Source: Selaginella tamariscina (Eukaryota > Streptophyta > Lycopodiopsida > Selaginellales > Selaginellaceae). Taken from it: a stretch of DNA of 64,000 nt. A program made the position numbers and the translations under genes. This document shows, in pieces, positions 46,181 through 59,318 of this stretch. Every line of letters starts with the position of its first letter. The stretch's first letter is position 1. The stretch is from positions 38,127-102,126 of the forward strand of contig PUQB01000057.1 in NCBI GenBank assembly GCA_003024785.1, given 5' to 3'. The notes under the pieces were generated by a model. It made no database searches. It was not told the origin of the DNA and saw only the letters and a program-made list of their open reading frames with translations.

Positions 46181-49013
46181 ACAAATACATGGGTGGGTGC
46201 TGAGGTCAATTTACTAGGAAAGGATGGTGCATTAGTTATTCAGATCCAAATGAGTCGAGTAAAAACAAAACTCTTGGCTAGACTAAGATTGTTGTTTCAT
46301 TGAGTAGTCCAACTGTCAAGTGGAAGACTAATTCGATGGTTGTGTTCAAATTTGATATTAGCAACTATTGTAAAGAAACATGGGATCACATGTCATTTCA
46401 TCAAAAGGAAAAGAATGTATGCGATGGTTCAACGCCAAGCAAAGGTCCCTTGCACAAACTCAACCATATAGGAAGATGCTTTATTAGATGTCAACATTTG
46501 CAAGGTGGCTTCTTGAGATTGTAAATCTGGATGTACTTTCTGCCCGTTTGTTGATAAAGATGCCATTTGAAATGTTCTAGAGTAAGACATACTATTAGAG
46601 AAAATAACATATTTATAGTGATCTAGTGCAAGAGATTCATAAGGACTTTTGCTCTCTTGAAAGCATGGCCTTTAACAATTATATGGTTTGTTATGAATGG
46701 TACACCATACATGGTATTTATTTAAGAACATTTTATAGGAATCAAATAAATTTCCTTGCTGGAGCTAATGTTGATATCCATGTGAATGAAGGACTAAACA
46801 TAACTAGATCAAACATTGTTGTTGTGGAGGCGATATTCCAAGATGTTTTCAAAAACAAGATGCCACTCAAAACAATAACAACATCTCATGACACCAGAAA
46901 TACCCAACTTGTCTTACTTGGAAATGCCGATAAACTCTCATATTGAAATTGCAAACCACTTTAAGTACAATTGAATAACACTTTTTTTGTTTAATTCCAA
47001 CACGTCGACAAGTGAGAAATAATTCTTTTAATAAATGTGAATTTTGTACATTGTTAAAAGTAAAAGTCTATGAAGCACAACATGAATATGAATGAATGCA
47101 ACTCATAGATAAAAGAAGTCGTTATATGTTAAAACAAAGAAGTTGCATACATAACTATTATTCCAACATGTTACTGTTTGAATGTTACCTTAAAAATTAT
47201 CTCAGCATCATACATGACAAAATAAACCACTCATAGACAAGCCTCCCAAGGATGCAACATGCACCAAAGTGTCTTTCCTCTCACCAAAACTTTTTCTTTA
47301 TCCCTCATTGGGATGATCACTCATGGTCATTGAGCAGGAACTTACAATTATTTCTTCATTGGTGAGCTTGGTGGTGAATTTAACATGACTATTTGTTCTC
47401 TAGCAAAGTGTTTAAGAACTCTAGAAGGAGGATGCAATTTATTTTTTAACAAAACTCTCTACATGAAGCTTTGGTTGAGGACATAGCTTGGAAAGCCAAA
47501 CAAATCCACAATTCCAACTAAGATAGTTTAAATACACCTTGCATTCCAAACACATAGAAAACACAACAACATTCTTCTTCATGTACTTCTTCCCCTAATT
47601 CTGAATACTCAGAGTCATCTATGGAATTGAGTGAGAAACTTCTCGTCCTCTATCGAGAGAACTATTCCTGTAAACTTTTTTTTTAGATGAATAATGTTGA
47701 AAGTGACAACAAAAACATGTTTTTTCTTGCCTATCTGGGATTATAGTGACTTGCAAGTGATTCGATACCATCACCCTCAACTTTCTAATGTGGGCCACAT
47801 ACACGAGGATATAAATGGTCTTTTTAGCCATTTGTCCAAGAAGAATATTTACACACTTTCACAACTCATGTCCATCTTCAATAGTTGCATTTAGAGCGAA
47901 GTAGACGGATGCCTCCTCACTTATAGATATTCCAGATTTCAAAAGCTTTGTTGAAGAACACCTGCCATTTGAAAGTGAAGAGCTTGTGAGACACTCTAAA
48001 CCTCTGCAGTCAACATTTGTTATAAAATGCGGCCTTTAAATCTATAATGGCTTCCACAAGATAAAATTGAATTGTTCAAACAAAAGGCTAATGGAGAGCA
48101 AACTTGCTAGAATGCTCTCCAAAGCCACTAGTTATGAAATAAATGAGGGGCACGGCGAAATTCAAACGTAGGTCAACGAGCTTGACCAAGATTCGTGAAG
48201 ATTCTTGAATAGTTTGTTGTTCGTACAATTTCCATCTAGATATTCTCGAATATTCTGTACGAAAATTTTTCATATTGCCAAGTGTACACATAATTGGACC
48301 ATCCAAAATCTTCAAGAATATTCTAGTGCGGCGGCCACATACAAAATATGGTAGTATATTTTTGTTGTATTTGAAGGAAATATATGTTAAATTATTTAAA
48401 ATATGCTAAGCATAAAAATTACCATCAAAATCTATATTGAAAATTATAAGTTTGAAATAGCAAGTATAAAACCAAAGTTGTTTTGAAAACAAACCAAACA
48501 CACTAAATAGATGGTGGAGGATGGAGGTTGGAGGTTTCTTGGTAGCATCAATAAAAGAACTCAATTCACGGGGTGCAAGTGTACAATGTTGCAAATGCTT
48601 GACAACTCGAGAATCAGCTCCCAGTACACGCTTGTAAAACAAAATACATATGTTTGTAAGGCACCCATTGACGACCATTGCAGAACTCCGAGCATGAACA
48701 AGATGGTGCGTTACAAATGACAACCCAAGTAGATGTATGGTCGTTGTCACATATTTGAAGCGAATGCATGTTGGAGGATCAACCATGTCAACTTCTGCGA
48801 CATATGCTCCCGTCAGACATGCTTCAAAACCTACCTACTGTTTCTTAGACATCCTTGAAGGTGTTCTTGTTGCATGACCACTTGCAGGAATAGAAGGTCC
48901 ACAAAATTGTGCAAGGGGTGTTGAAAATCAGTGACTCCAACAGGAACTAAAGGAACATGAGGTGTTGAAAAACCTAGCACTCCTGCACAAGCTAAAAAAA
49001 GCCCAGCTAACAT
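46181..49013. other. Long stretch without recognised gene
   Basis: Plus-strand frames at 46300-46524 and 46626-46946 and a minus-strand frame at 48406-48786 (126 residues) read moderately protein-like but carry no motif I recognise. They could be remains of old elements. Two GAATATTC inverted motifs lie near 48245 and 48320. No tRNA or clear repeat was found. Confidence 0.4.
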
Positions 49014-49530
49014 TGTTAGAGGCCAAAAATATAGCATGTAGGAATTGCATACATAGGACTTTCCTACGGTGGAGGAATAACTTGTAGGAAAGTAGTAGTA
49101 GGAAATATCCTATGTACAGAAAAAATCCTACGGTGTAGGAAGGATCCTACGGTTGCAGAAAGCAGACAGTTATGGCGGTTGGAGGAGGACATATTCGATT
49201 AGGGCAAGCTAGGGAAAGAAGGGGGAGAGAGACTATGAAGGCTATGGAGGCTATGGAGAGCAATGCATGAGAGAGAGTATCTTTGAGAGAGAAGTCTCCA
49301 CACTTACTATCTCTTTGTATTCATATAGTAATGCAAGTGCATATTTATGGTGTATTGTGAATGATTATACATGGTAATGGCCAAAGCAAAACCTATCCTT
49401 GACCTTAGAGACGAGATAAGTACATATATAAAGCTCTCTATAGGACGAAATCCCTACACTTTAACTGGTAAAGCTTTTCCTGCGCTGTGAACAGTGTTTT
49501 CTGCACACATGAAAGTTTTGCATATTAACA
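49014..49530 (+). repeat. 5' LTR of C2
   Basis: It is 517 bases, starts TGTTAGAGGCC and ends ATATTAACA. It closely matches the C1 LTR (minus strand) that B3 interrupts. The first half has a run of similar units around TCCTACGGT and its complement, seen in both copies. Confidence 0.8.
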
Positions 49531-49532
49531 CA

Positions 49533-49549
49533 TGGTGACCACGGAGGGA
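49533..49549 (+). other. Primer binding site of C2
   Basis: TGGTGACCACGGAGGGA begins two bases after the LTR end. It is identical to the B2 site, so families B and C would use the same tRNA primer. Confidence 0.65.
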
Positions 49550-49649
49550 TTTCGCCATTGTTGTGGAGGAATTTGTTGAATTCCTAAGTGAGAAGTGACA
49601 TAGCTCTGAGAGAAGTAGAGCTTAAGTGAAAAAGGAGTGTGTATATATG

Positions 49650-52170
49650 ATGATGGATGGAGCCTTGGAGGCATCATAATCCTAACTCGTCTCTAGCAAG
49701 AGAGGGAGATAATAGGCAGGCCGAGAGAGAGGCTACCCGAGCTGAGCAAATAGAGCTTGCTAATAGGCAAGAAGCCCTTATAAAACTCATTGATCAGATA
49801 GGAGAAAGTGTTGCTAAAGGTGTGAAGGATATACAATACGATGACTATCAAATTGCAGGAGAGAAGAGAGTTGGAAGGAACTCCTCAGATAACAAGATTT
49901 CCTATTAGACCAGGAGGAGCATCTCCTGGAAATTCCCCTCTTGGTGAGGGGAAGGTGGTAGAGAAACCCACCCAGAATGTCTAATATGACACTTTTCCCC
50001 GGAATGTTGGGAGGCACATTGATGTTCCCAATATTTTCCGCAGGAAAGAAGGAAAATCCTAAAAGACATTTATTGCAATTTGAGGAAGTTGTGAAGTTGT
50101 ATAAAGTAAGCAATGCAGATAAGTTGCTATATTTCCTCACACATTAAAAGAAAATGCATCTGATTGGTATTATGAGTTGGAGAAAGATGTGAGAGAAGAT
50201 TATGAGAAAGTTACAGAAGTTTTTAAAGAATATTTTAAAAAGGAAGAGTTGCCTAAAGAGCACTTAGAGAAGCTCAGAAATATCCTGCAAGGAAAACTAA
50301 AACTCTAGAGGAATATACACACCGTTTTAAGAAGCATGAAAAGAAATGCTCACTATATGTTAAGGAAGAAGCTTTACTTCAATGGTATAAGCAAGAATTG
50401 CAGAAGCCATATAGGCATTATGCAATGACAATTGAGGAAGTAGACAGGAAAAATCTTATAAAGCATCTTAAAGATTATGAGAAAAAGAGGAGACAAATAG
50501 AAAATACAGCATAAGGAAAGATAAAATCCTCAAGGAGAAAGGAGGATAATTCGGACGATGAGGATGAACCTATCAAAGTTCGGGATTATAAGGCTGATGA
50601 GAGAATGTTATTACAGCTAGTTAAGTCCTTGAAAGGTAATCTTGTGTATAATGAATTAGATGCCAAAGTATGGTGTGCCAAGTGTAAAAATCTTGGACAT
50701 ACTAAGGATGAGTGTAGACTACAGTTGCCAAAATGTCATAGTTTTTACTATGACTCGACCCTTTACTTTGGGGTTTGACTGTTGTTACTTACCGAGTTGT
50801 GTAACGAACCTTAGATGTAGTAGGAAACAGGCCCGTTTAGTGCACTTGGGTATCTAGTGATGGTCCGGCCGGGTGTCATTAGGTATTTGCAAGAAACTCT
50901 AGGCAAAGCTAGAAACTTACCTTCTAGAAACTCTCCCCCAGTTTGATGTTCCAGGTTAGGGTTCTTTGCAAAGTATAGCTTGTCAAAATAAGGGTTAGGG
51001 ACACTCCTAGGGTTGACCTAACCCTAGGGTTGCCCTAACCCCACGCCCTAATACCCCCCTAGGGGTTCGGTTTAGGGTTAGGTTAGGACAACCAGTTTCT
51101 CTAAGAGCTGGCATTTCCGTGCCATCCCACTTACTCATTTAGGTAAACAGGGGGGGGGGGGGGGGGGGTCCATCACATAAATAAGGTAGAGTATATGTAG
51201 TGAGGCTTCCTGGGTTCAAAAGAGAGCTCGTTAACCTCCTACCGGTGCAAGCTAAGCTTGTGTCGTCAAGGTGCAACCCTCCGTTGTGCCGCCCAAACTT
51301 CCACACGACAGGGGTACAACCCACCTTAGGGTTAGACTATCCTTATCATTGGCAGGATCTTGCCTTTGAGATAGGGGCACATCACTTCCAAGGAGTTAGT
51401 CAGATTCTTGGTTCGAAAACCTGCCCGCAAGCTTAAAGACATTGCCCGAGTTCACGTTCCGCAAAACTAGTGGTTGAGGCCTTGCTCCGGCCACCTCAAT
51501 CATGCCAAGCTAGGAACGACACCTAAAGCTCGACTAGTCCGTGTATCCCGATTCACAAGATTCCGTGGGGTTTCCAGAGAGGGATTCCAGGGTTGGCACC
51601 TGGCAAGCCGCCTTTGTGGCACCAGGTAAAAACTCTGACATCAATATGTGATAAAAAAGGACATTCAGCAAAGATTGTAAATATTTTATTAATCAAAATG
51701 TGGCACGTGTGGAAAAAGAAAGGAGAAAGGAAGGAAGAAATGAAGGTTGGTATAATGGGCCGTTTCCTGTGAGACAACCACCTGTTACCACATTGCCATC
51801 TCGGAATAGGAAGCTCTATTATGAGGAAACAGCCTGGGAGTTGGGAAGAAGGAAGAAACAGGAATCCTTTTGATAACAGAAGGAATACTCCTTATACAGG
51901 AGGAGATGATAGGTTGTATGAAGGGAATCAAATTAGATATGCTTCACCATACAAGCCTAATATGGAAGGAAGGAGACGTCCTATAGAGGACCAGAAAGAT
52001 ATCCGAGAAAAGAGAGTTATGGAGACCAAAATAACTATAGACACAAACAAGTACAAGGAAGGAATTCTATTAATCTTACTTGTTATACATGTGGAGAGAA
52101 AGGACATATTTTTCCAAATTGTCCTAAGAATCAGCCTTCCACCTCAAACAATGCTCCCAAGAGAGAGCTT
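49650..52170 (+). mobile_element. gag region of C2
   Basis: The N-terminal frame starts near 49657 and is charged and helical (REATRAEQIELANRQEALIK). A capsid-like part follows near 50050-50500, then a zinc knuckle CAKCKNLGHTKDEC near 50688-50730, and beyond the inserted LTR a further knuckle CYTCGEKGHIFPNC near 52085-52125. Several interruptions. Confidence 0.7.
50734..51640 (+). repeat. Solo LTR of family A (copy A4) inside C2 gag
   Basis: It starts TGTCATAG and ends CTCTGACA and closely matches A1 (307-1276). Gag-type sequence of C2 lies on both sides, so the LTR entered the element after C2 had inserted. A clean five-base duplication is not evident. It carries a 19-base G run at 51150-51168. 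Confidence 0.85.
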
Positions 52171-52699
52171 GGAGCTAGGTTTATTGATGTGGATGAGAAT
52201 CAGCTAGAAAACCATCCTGCCGTGAAAGCAGTAATATGTACAAAAAGAAATATATGTCAGAAACAGGAAAAACCTTCCAGTAGAAGAAGGAAATTCTGTA
52301 TATCCATTGCGGAATAGTATGCAAACAATGGGAGAATGAAACACTTGTCTCCAAGAACGAGATCTCTCTAAGTATATCTCGGATGATGATACACAACTGA
52401 TGGATATACCTAAAGATCTAAAATAACTGATTCTATTTTAGGAGGAATATTCAAGAGAAAAAGAATATTCCTATAAAACAAAGTAACCCTAGAAAACAGA
52501 GCATTCCTATGAAACGGATTCAGGATGACATGGCAGAATCAATGGCTCAAAGTGCATTGAGCCAAGAAATTACAATTACATTGGGACAATTAATACATAT
52601 TGCCCCATATATTAAAAATCAAATCTTGGAAATGTTGAACATTATTCCAAGATCCTTACCTGCATATATAGGACATGAAATTCACCGAGTAGAAAAACA

Positions 52700-53020
52700 T
52701 TATGAAAAAGAAGGTGATTATGATGGGTATGTGCCCAGCATTACTGTATATATTAGTAAAAACAAGATAAAAGAAGTCCTTATAGATGGAGGCTTAAGAG
52801 TTAATTTTATTAAGGAACATGCTTGTAAGAAAATGGGTTTAGGACCCATTGAGCCTGCTCCTTTTAATTTAAAAATGGCAGACCAAAGAAGTGTCAAGCC
52901 TACAGGTATAGTGAGAGGAGTGACTATATCTATAAAGGGTCTTAAATATAAGTGTCCCTTATTGTCCTCCAAATGGAAGGAAAAGACACTGTATATACTA
53001 TGTTATTAGGTAGGACTTGG
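52700..53020 (+). mobile_element. Protease region of C2
   Basis: It contains VLIDGGLRVNFI near 52780-52815, then LGPIEPAPFNLKMADQRS and GIVRGVTISIKGLKYK, the same arrangement as the minus-strand piece at 57991-58494. Confidence 0.75.
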
Positions 53021-53479
53021 CTGAAAATTGCCAAAGTTATATAGGATTGGGGAACAGGAAAGATGACACTGGGAGAAGGAGAAGGAGAAGGAAAACTGGT
53101 GATATACAATCATACTAAATGGTATGTTAAAAAGGAAAACAGACCCCTTATTTTAGAAGGTTATGACTGGTTTAATGGCTTAGACGATCAGGAAGAAGTA
53201 GAAATCCTAAAAGCGTATCTTGACTTAAAAGTCCTGACAGATATAGACTTAAACGTAGTGCTGAAAGGAAAGAAAACTGTTCAGCAGAAGGAAGAAGATA
53301 GGCCCGGATTGCAGAAAAAGTTCTATAAAGCAATCCCATATGAGATTGATTTACAAAACAGCATGTAGAGTAATATATGTGTATACTACATATCCTTTGT
53401 AGCAAGTGAATATAGATACAGAAAATGAACCTAAAAACCTATTCATTGCTCAGGAATTAGATAAAGAATTCCGGGAAAA

Positions 53480-54760
53480 GGATTGAACTTGCTTCAAAAA
53501 TATCAGGATGTTTTTACCTGGACCTATAAAGATCTTAAAGGCATACCTCCTGAATTGTGTACACACACTATACAATTATTACTAGGAAGTGAACCTGTGA
53601 AACAGAGAGCATATAGGATGAATCCTAATTATGCACAGCTTGTGAAGGAGGAGATAAATAAGCTGTTAAGTGTAGGTTTTATTTATCCTATACAGGGTGC
53701 ACAATGGTTATCACCACTTGTGATTGTTCCTAAAAGAATGGAAAGTTGAGAGTATGTGTTAAACTATAAGAAGTTAAATGATGCCACAAAGAAGGATGTT
53801 TTTCCTATCTCTTTTACAGAGGAAATGTTGGATAGTGTGGCTGGACATGAGATGTATTCCTTTATGGATGGATTCTCAGGATATAACCAGATTCTAGTAG
53901 CTCCTGAGGATCAACATAAAACATCTTTTATAAGTCCATGAGGTGCATATGCATATAAAGTAATGCCATTTGGCTTATGTAATGCACCTTTTACCTTCCA
54001 AAGGATCATAACTAATACCTTTAGGGAATATTTATTGGATTTTATGGATGATTTTAGTGTATATAGTGATAAAGAGAATCATCTTTATTGTTTAGAAAGG
54101 TGTTTTCAGAAATGTAAGCAAAATCAAGTTGCTTTAAATTCTGAGAAATGTAATTTTTTTGTAAAATCAGGAGTTCTCTTAGGACATGTAGTATGTAAGC
54201 AAGGAATCCTAGTGGATCAGGATAAGGTTAAAGTTATACTTACCTTACAACCATCACAGGATCTAAAAGAATTAAGGCGGTTTTTAGGAAAGATTGACTA
54301 TTATAAGAGGTTTATTAAAGATTATGCCCAAATAGCCAGACCTTTAACTGACCTTTTAAAGGCAGGAAAATCCTACGATTGGACTCTTGCATGTCAGGAA
54401 GCTTTTGATACATTAAGGAAATCTTTAGTAACAGCACCTATATTAGTGAATCCTAAATGGGACAGGGACCGTCCTATCTACTATGCAAGTCACAAGTTAA
54501 CACCGGCAGAGGTAAACTATACTACCACAGAAAAGAAGCTCTAGGAATGGTGTATGCAATTCATAAATTTAAACATTATTTATTAGCTAATAAAGTCAAA
54601 ATCTTTGTAGATCATCAGGCTTTGTGATATCTTTTAAATAAGCCAGTCCTAACAGGACGTTTAGCTAGATGGTTTCTCCTATTACAGGAGTATGATTTTC
54701 AAATAATACATAAGCCCAGTAGGCAGCATGAACAGGCTGACCATTTGAGCTGCATTAAAT
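53480..54760 (+). mobile_element. Reverse transcriptase and RNase H region of C2
   Basis: RT motifs include WLSPLVIVPKR, MYSFMDGFSGYNQ, VMPFGLCNAPFTFQR and the polymerase site FMDDFSVYS (near 54038-54065), then RRFLGKIDYYKRFIKDYAQ. The RNase H part runs on to a VDHQALxxLLNKPVLTGRLARW-like stretch near 54605-54670. Some interruptions. Confidence 0.85.
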
Positions 54761-54779
54761 AGGAGAAGTTCCAATCCAG

Positions 54780-56090
54780 TACATGGATGACTTTCTTGAT
54801 GCACATTTGTTTCATGTGTGTATTCCTCCTACATGGATGGATGACATAAAACTTTATTTGTCGACTGGATTGGTTCCATCATCCTATGAAACTAATGATC
54901 AGAAAAAGTTATTTGTCGTGAGGACACGACGTTATTCTTTGGTGGGAGGAAAGTTATATAAGACTGGTCAGGATAGAGTGTTAAGACATTGGGTGGAACC
55001 TTTTGAGGTTATGGATATCCTGAAAGAAGCCCATGCAGGTCTAGCAGGAGGGCATTTTGCAGAGGAAATAACTGCAAGGAAAATATTACAGACTGGGTTA
55101 TGGTGGCTACATTATGGAAGGATATAAGAGATTTCTATAGGAAATGTGATAAGTGCCAAAGAGCACATATAACACCTAAGAAACAGATATATCCTCTAAA
55201 TCCTATCGTATCACTAGAATCTTTTCAAAGGTGGGGAATGGATTTTATAGGACCTATAAATCCTGCAAGTACAAAAAGGAATCAATATATTCTGGTACTT
55301 ACAGATTATATGACTAAGTGGGTAGAAGCAGAACCTATGAGGAAAGCTGATGCTTATAACACAGCTCGTGCTATATATAATATGATTATAGTGCGTTATG
55401 GAATTCCTAAGGAAATCATAAGTGATAAAGGAAAACACTTTATTAATGAAACAATTCAAACACTTATGGAAGAATTTGTTATAAACATAAGAAATCTACA
55501 CCTTATTATCCTCAAGGGAATGGTCAAGCTGAATCCACAAATAAAGTCCTTAAGAATGTTTTAAGGAAAGTGATCCAGGAAAATGGAAAAGACTGAGATG
55601 AAAGACTTTCTGAAGTCTTGTGGGCTTACAGGACAGCCTATAAGATTGTAACAAGAATGACGCCTTTTAAGTTAGCATATGGACTTGAGCAATAACTCCT
55701 GTTGAATATATTGTGCCATCTTTAAGGATTGCTGTAAAGCATAATTTAAGGTGAGCAAGAATCCTTACAACGTAGGCTACAACAATTAGAAAAACTAAAT
55801 GAGATAAGATTATATGCTTTATGGACTATACAGGCAATTTAGAAAAGAAGGAGAGCCTGATATAATAGGAAAAGAAAGAAGCATGATATAAGAGAAGGAG
55901 ATTTGGTCTTATGGTATAGAGGAAGTGTTGATAAACCACATGATAAATTGAAAATGAAATGGTTAGGTCCATTTAAAGTCAAGGGGATAAGTGAGGAAGG
56001 TGTGGTAAATATTGAAACCTTAACAAGTGATGGAATGTAAGAAAGGGTAAACATAAATAAATTAAGAAGGTATGAAGTGTCATTTATAGA
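54780..56090 (+). mobile_element. Integrase region of C2
   Basis: The zinc-binding end (HAGLAGGHFAEEITARKIL, then CDKCQRAHITPKK) lies near 55030-55190. The core follows with RWGMDFIGPINPAS, LTDYMTKWVEAEP and IVRYGIPKEIISDKGKHF (about 55230-55440), and a C-terminal part with KMKWLGPFKVKGI is near 55950-55990. This is the usual gypsy integrase order. Some interruptions. Confidence 0.85.
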
Positions 56091-56263
56091 TGTTGAGATA
56101 TATTCTATACGAATATTCCAATACACTTGGAAATCAATGCCAAACCTAGATCTAGGGTTTGTAGCTTCTTTCTTCACAGATATGGTAGGAGGAAAAAATA
56201 CGCTTGTGGTGAAAAATTGCCGATCTCTACATAAGGCAGCTGAGAATTTGGCATGTGGCCACT

Positions 56264-56383
56264 TCGAGGTAAGGCCGGCTTGCCGGTTCAATCCCCGAAG
56301 TTGGACGCTATCCACAACGTCCTGGTGACCACTGAGGCTTCCTAAGAAGCACCACATCTAGCCTATGGAGTCCCCGACGACTA
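56264..56383 (+). repeat. Fragment of a family-B LTR (U5 end)
   Basis: CGAGGTAAGGCCGGCTTGCC through AGTCCCCGACGAC matches the last 120 bases or so of the B LTRs (for example 14470-14587). It lies exactly between the plus-strand C2 and the minus-strand C3. Confidence 0.75.
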
Positions 56384-59318
56384 ATGATCCATAAAAATTT
56401 TAACTTTATTAGCCAAAAGGTAGTGTATGAACTTATGAATAGCATATACCATCCCTAATGCTTCCTTTTTGTAGTGGTGTAATTTACTTCCTCATGTGGG
56501 AGCCTACGGCTAGCATAATAAATAAGACAATCCTTTCCATCCTTTGCATTTGCGTAAGGATGACTCTTATAGTAATATTAGAGGCATCTACTTGTACATG
56601 GAATTCCTGATCCCATTTAAGACTAACTAGTATTGGGGCCTTAATAAGAGCCTTACGAAGCTGGTCAAAACCTCTTAACACTTTGATGTCCACTCATATG
56701 GTACATCTGCCTTTAACAAGTCTGTTAAAGGTTTTGTGATCTCAAGCATAAATCGCCTATGATAACCTATTTTACCTAAAAATCTCCGTAATTCCTTTAT
56801 ATCCTATGGTGGTTGTAAACTCAAGATAATCTTAACCTTATCCTAGTCAACCAATATACCTTCCTTACACGACATGTCCCAAAAGAATTCCTGATTTGAT
56901 AAAGAAGTTACCCTTTTCTGGATTCAAAGCAACCAAATTCTGCCTACATTTTTGGAAACATTTTTCCAGCCAATGTAAATGTTCCTCTTTCGTGCTATAA
57001 ACACTGAAATCATCCATAAAGACTTTCATAAAGTCTAAAAGGTATTCCCAAAAAGGTATCTGTTATAATCCTTTAAAATGTAAAGGGTGCGTTACATAGG
57101 TCAAAAGGCATGACCCTATAGGAATATGCACCCCACAAACTTATAAAAGCCGTCTTATGCTGATCTTCAGGAGCTACTATCACTTAATTATATCCTGAAA
57201 AGCCATCCATGAATGAATACATTTCATGTCTAGCAACATTATCCAGCATTTCCTTTATAAAAGGAATAGGAAAAGTATCCTTAACTGTAACATCATTTAA
57301 CTTTTTATAATTTACACATACTCTTAACTTCTCATTTTTCTTAGGAACGATTACAAGTGGTGATGACCATTGTGCTCCTTGTATAGGACATATAAAACCA
57401 ACATGTAACAACTTATTAATTTCCTCTTTAACCAACTTTGCATAGTTATGATTCATCCTATATGCATTTTATTTAGCTGGTTGGCACCCCGGCAAGAATT
57501 GGATAGTGTGCATACATAATTCTGGGGGTATTTCTTTTAGATCCCAGTAGGACCATTCAAATATGTCCCTATACTTTGCTAACAATGTTAATCCTTTAGC
57601 TTTAAAATCAGGATCTAATCCTTGAGCTATAGTCAACACCTTAGGTTCCTTTTCTGTCCCTATATTGACTTGCTCTAAAGGATCATTAGTATAGATATAA
57701 GTATAGTCTACAGGTTGTTCTTGTAGGTTCATTGCATAAGGAACAGTTATAAAATTTTTCTTGCAACCCAATTGGTCCTCTTCATGTACCTTCTAGGAGA
57801 TTTTTTTTTTTCCTTCACAATTGCATATAAATCAATCTCTGTAAGGGCTTTTAGATCAGGATATGTCTTTAAAATTTCCTCTTCCTCATGACCATCCAAG
57901 CCCTACATCCAATCATATTCTTCCAATGCAATTGGTTTGTTCTTCTTTGCTAGATATCTCTTAGCATGAGTATAGATATCCATCTTCAAATCACCTTATC
58001 CTATTGTCATTTTTCCTAGATATCCAATCTTGCACAACCTGGGCAATCTTAAGCCAAGGTTGGCCTAACAACATAGTATATGTTGCGTCCTGTCCTTTCA
58101 TTCGTAGGACTATTAAGGATATTTTAAATTTAAGTCCTTTAACAGATATAATAACTACTCTCACTATACCTCTTCGTTGATCAGCCATTTTAAGGTTAAA
58201 TGGGGTAGGTTGGATTGGTCCTAAACCCATTCTTTTGCATTCACCTTCTTCAATGAAATTCACACCTGAACCTCCATTTATTAACACTCTCTTTAACTTA
58301 TTCCTGCCCACATATACTATGATGCAAGGAACTTGTCCATCATAATCACCTTCATATAGTACTTCCTTATCCATTTTACAAACTGTATATCCTTCACTTA
58401 AAGGTGATGTTTGTTGAACTAGACTTAATGCATTCAATATCTGGTTTCTTATGTAAGAAGCTACCTTTATCAACTGTCCAAGAGTAACTTTCACCTCCTG
58501 ATTTATAGCTTGGTAAGGAGTTCATTGTCTTATCCTGTAATGGTAAAAATGAAAAACCTTGTTTACCTTTGTTTATAGCACCTTTGTCTATGTCTTTTGA
58601 TTCATTATTAGTCCGACCTTTTCAATCAGGATTTTGCTCTTGCTCATTTATATTTTTCTGTAACAAGCCCTCCTTATTAGGAATAGTACCTATCTCTCCT
58701 TCTCCATAACAAGAATATTCCTTCTCATTCTTTTGAAGAGCTGTAACTGCCCTTGCAACGGGTGGATACTCATCTTTTCCTTCCTCTATTTGAATTAGTT
58801 GTGTTGTAGGCTACACATTAGTCATCCTTGTGGAAGTAGGAGGTTGTACATTCCGCCTAGGACATTCCCTAAAGATATGTCCTGTTTCACCACATGTATG
58901 ACAAACTTGGGAAGGAAAATTCCTACCCTGTGGTCCTTGTTTATCACTTATCTAATTATATTGTTCATTTTTACCTCTTTGACCTTGATAAGGTCTTTCT
59001 TTTCTTCTATATTACTTATCATTTCTTTCTCTATAGGATCTATCCTTCTGTCGCCCATTGTATGGACCATTCATTTCTCCATAATATGTATCTTCTCTAT
59101 TTTCGTAAGGAACATCATTCCTTCTCTTATAATATCCAAAGTTCCTATTCTGATAAGGAACTTCATTCATTCTGCCATATGATATATTATTTCTGTTCTC
59201 ATAAGGAATAACATTATCATCCCTATCATTTCCACGGTTCCTATTAGGTGGGAACCTTCTAGAAGGTGGACGTTCATCCATTTTCCATTCTCTCTTTATA
59301 TGAGCCACATTATGGTTC
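56384..59318 (-). mobile_element. Family-C piece C3 on the minus strand (RNase H to gag)
   Basis: Read on the minus strand, it holds a gag C-terminal part (about 58830-59308, with repeated PYENRN-type units and a CHTCGETGH knuckle), protease (57991-58494, RVLINGGSGVNFIEEGECK), the pre-RT and RT start (57184-57771, PIQGAQWSSPLVIVPKK and FMDGFSGYN), more RT and part of RNase H (about 56390-57180). It is closely similar to C2. No LTR is present on either side. The right edge is the inserted element E. Broken at roughly eight places. Confidence 0.8.

Larger units (their letters stand above)
49014..56110 (+). mobile_element. Family-C Ty3/gypsy element C2, pol-bearing, 3' LTR not seen
   Basis: A 5' LTR (49014-49530) is followed by a primer binding site, gag (about 49650-52170, with an inserted family-A solo LTR at 50734-51640), protease (about 52700-53020), reverse transcriptase and RNase H (about 53480-54760) and integrase (about 54780-56090). 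RT motifs such as GHEMYSFMDGFSGYNQ and MPFGLCNAPFTFQR put it on the Tat/Athila side of Ty3/gypsy, close to family B. No matching 3' LTR is found. The coding part is broken at roughly ten places but is the best preserved of this lineage here. Confidence 0.85.

Noticed and set aside
56281-56300. A tRNA-like T-arm, GGTTCAATCCCC
   Set aside because: It is part of the family-B LTR U5 end, and no anticodon or acceptor stems surround it.
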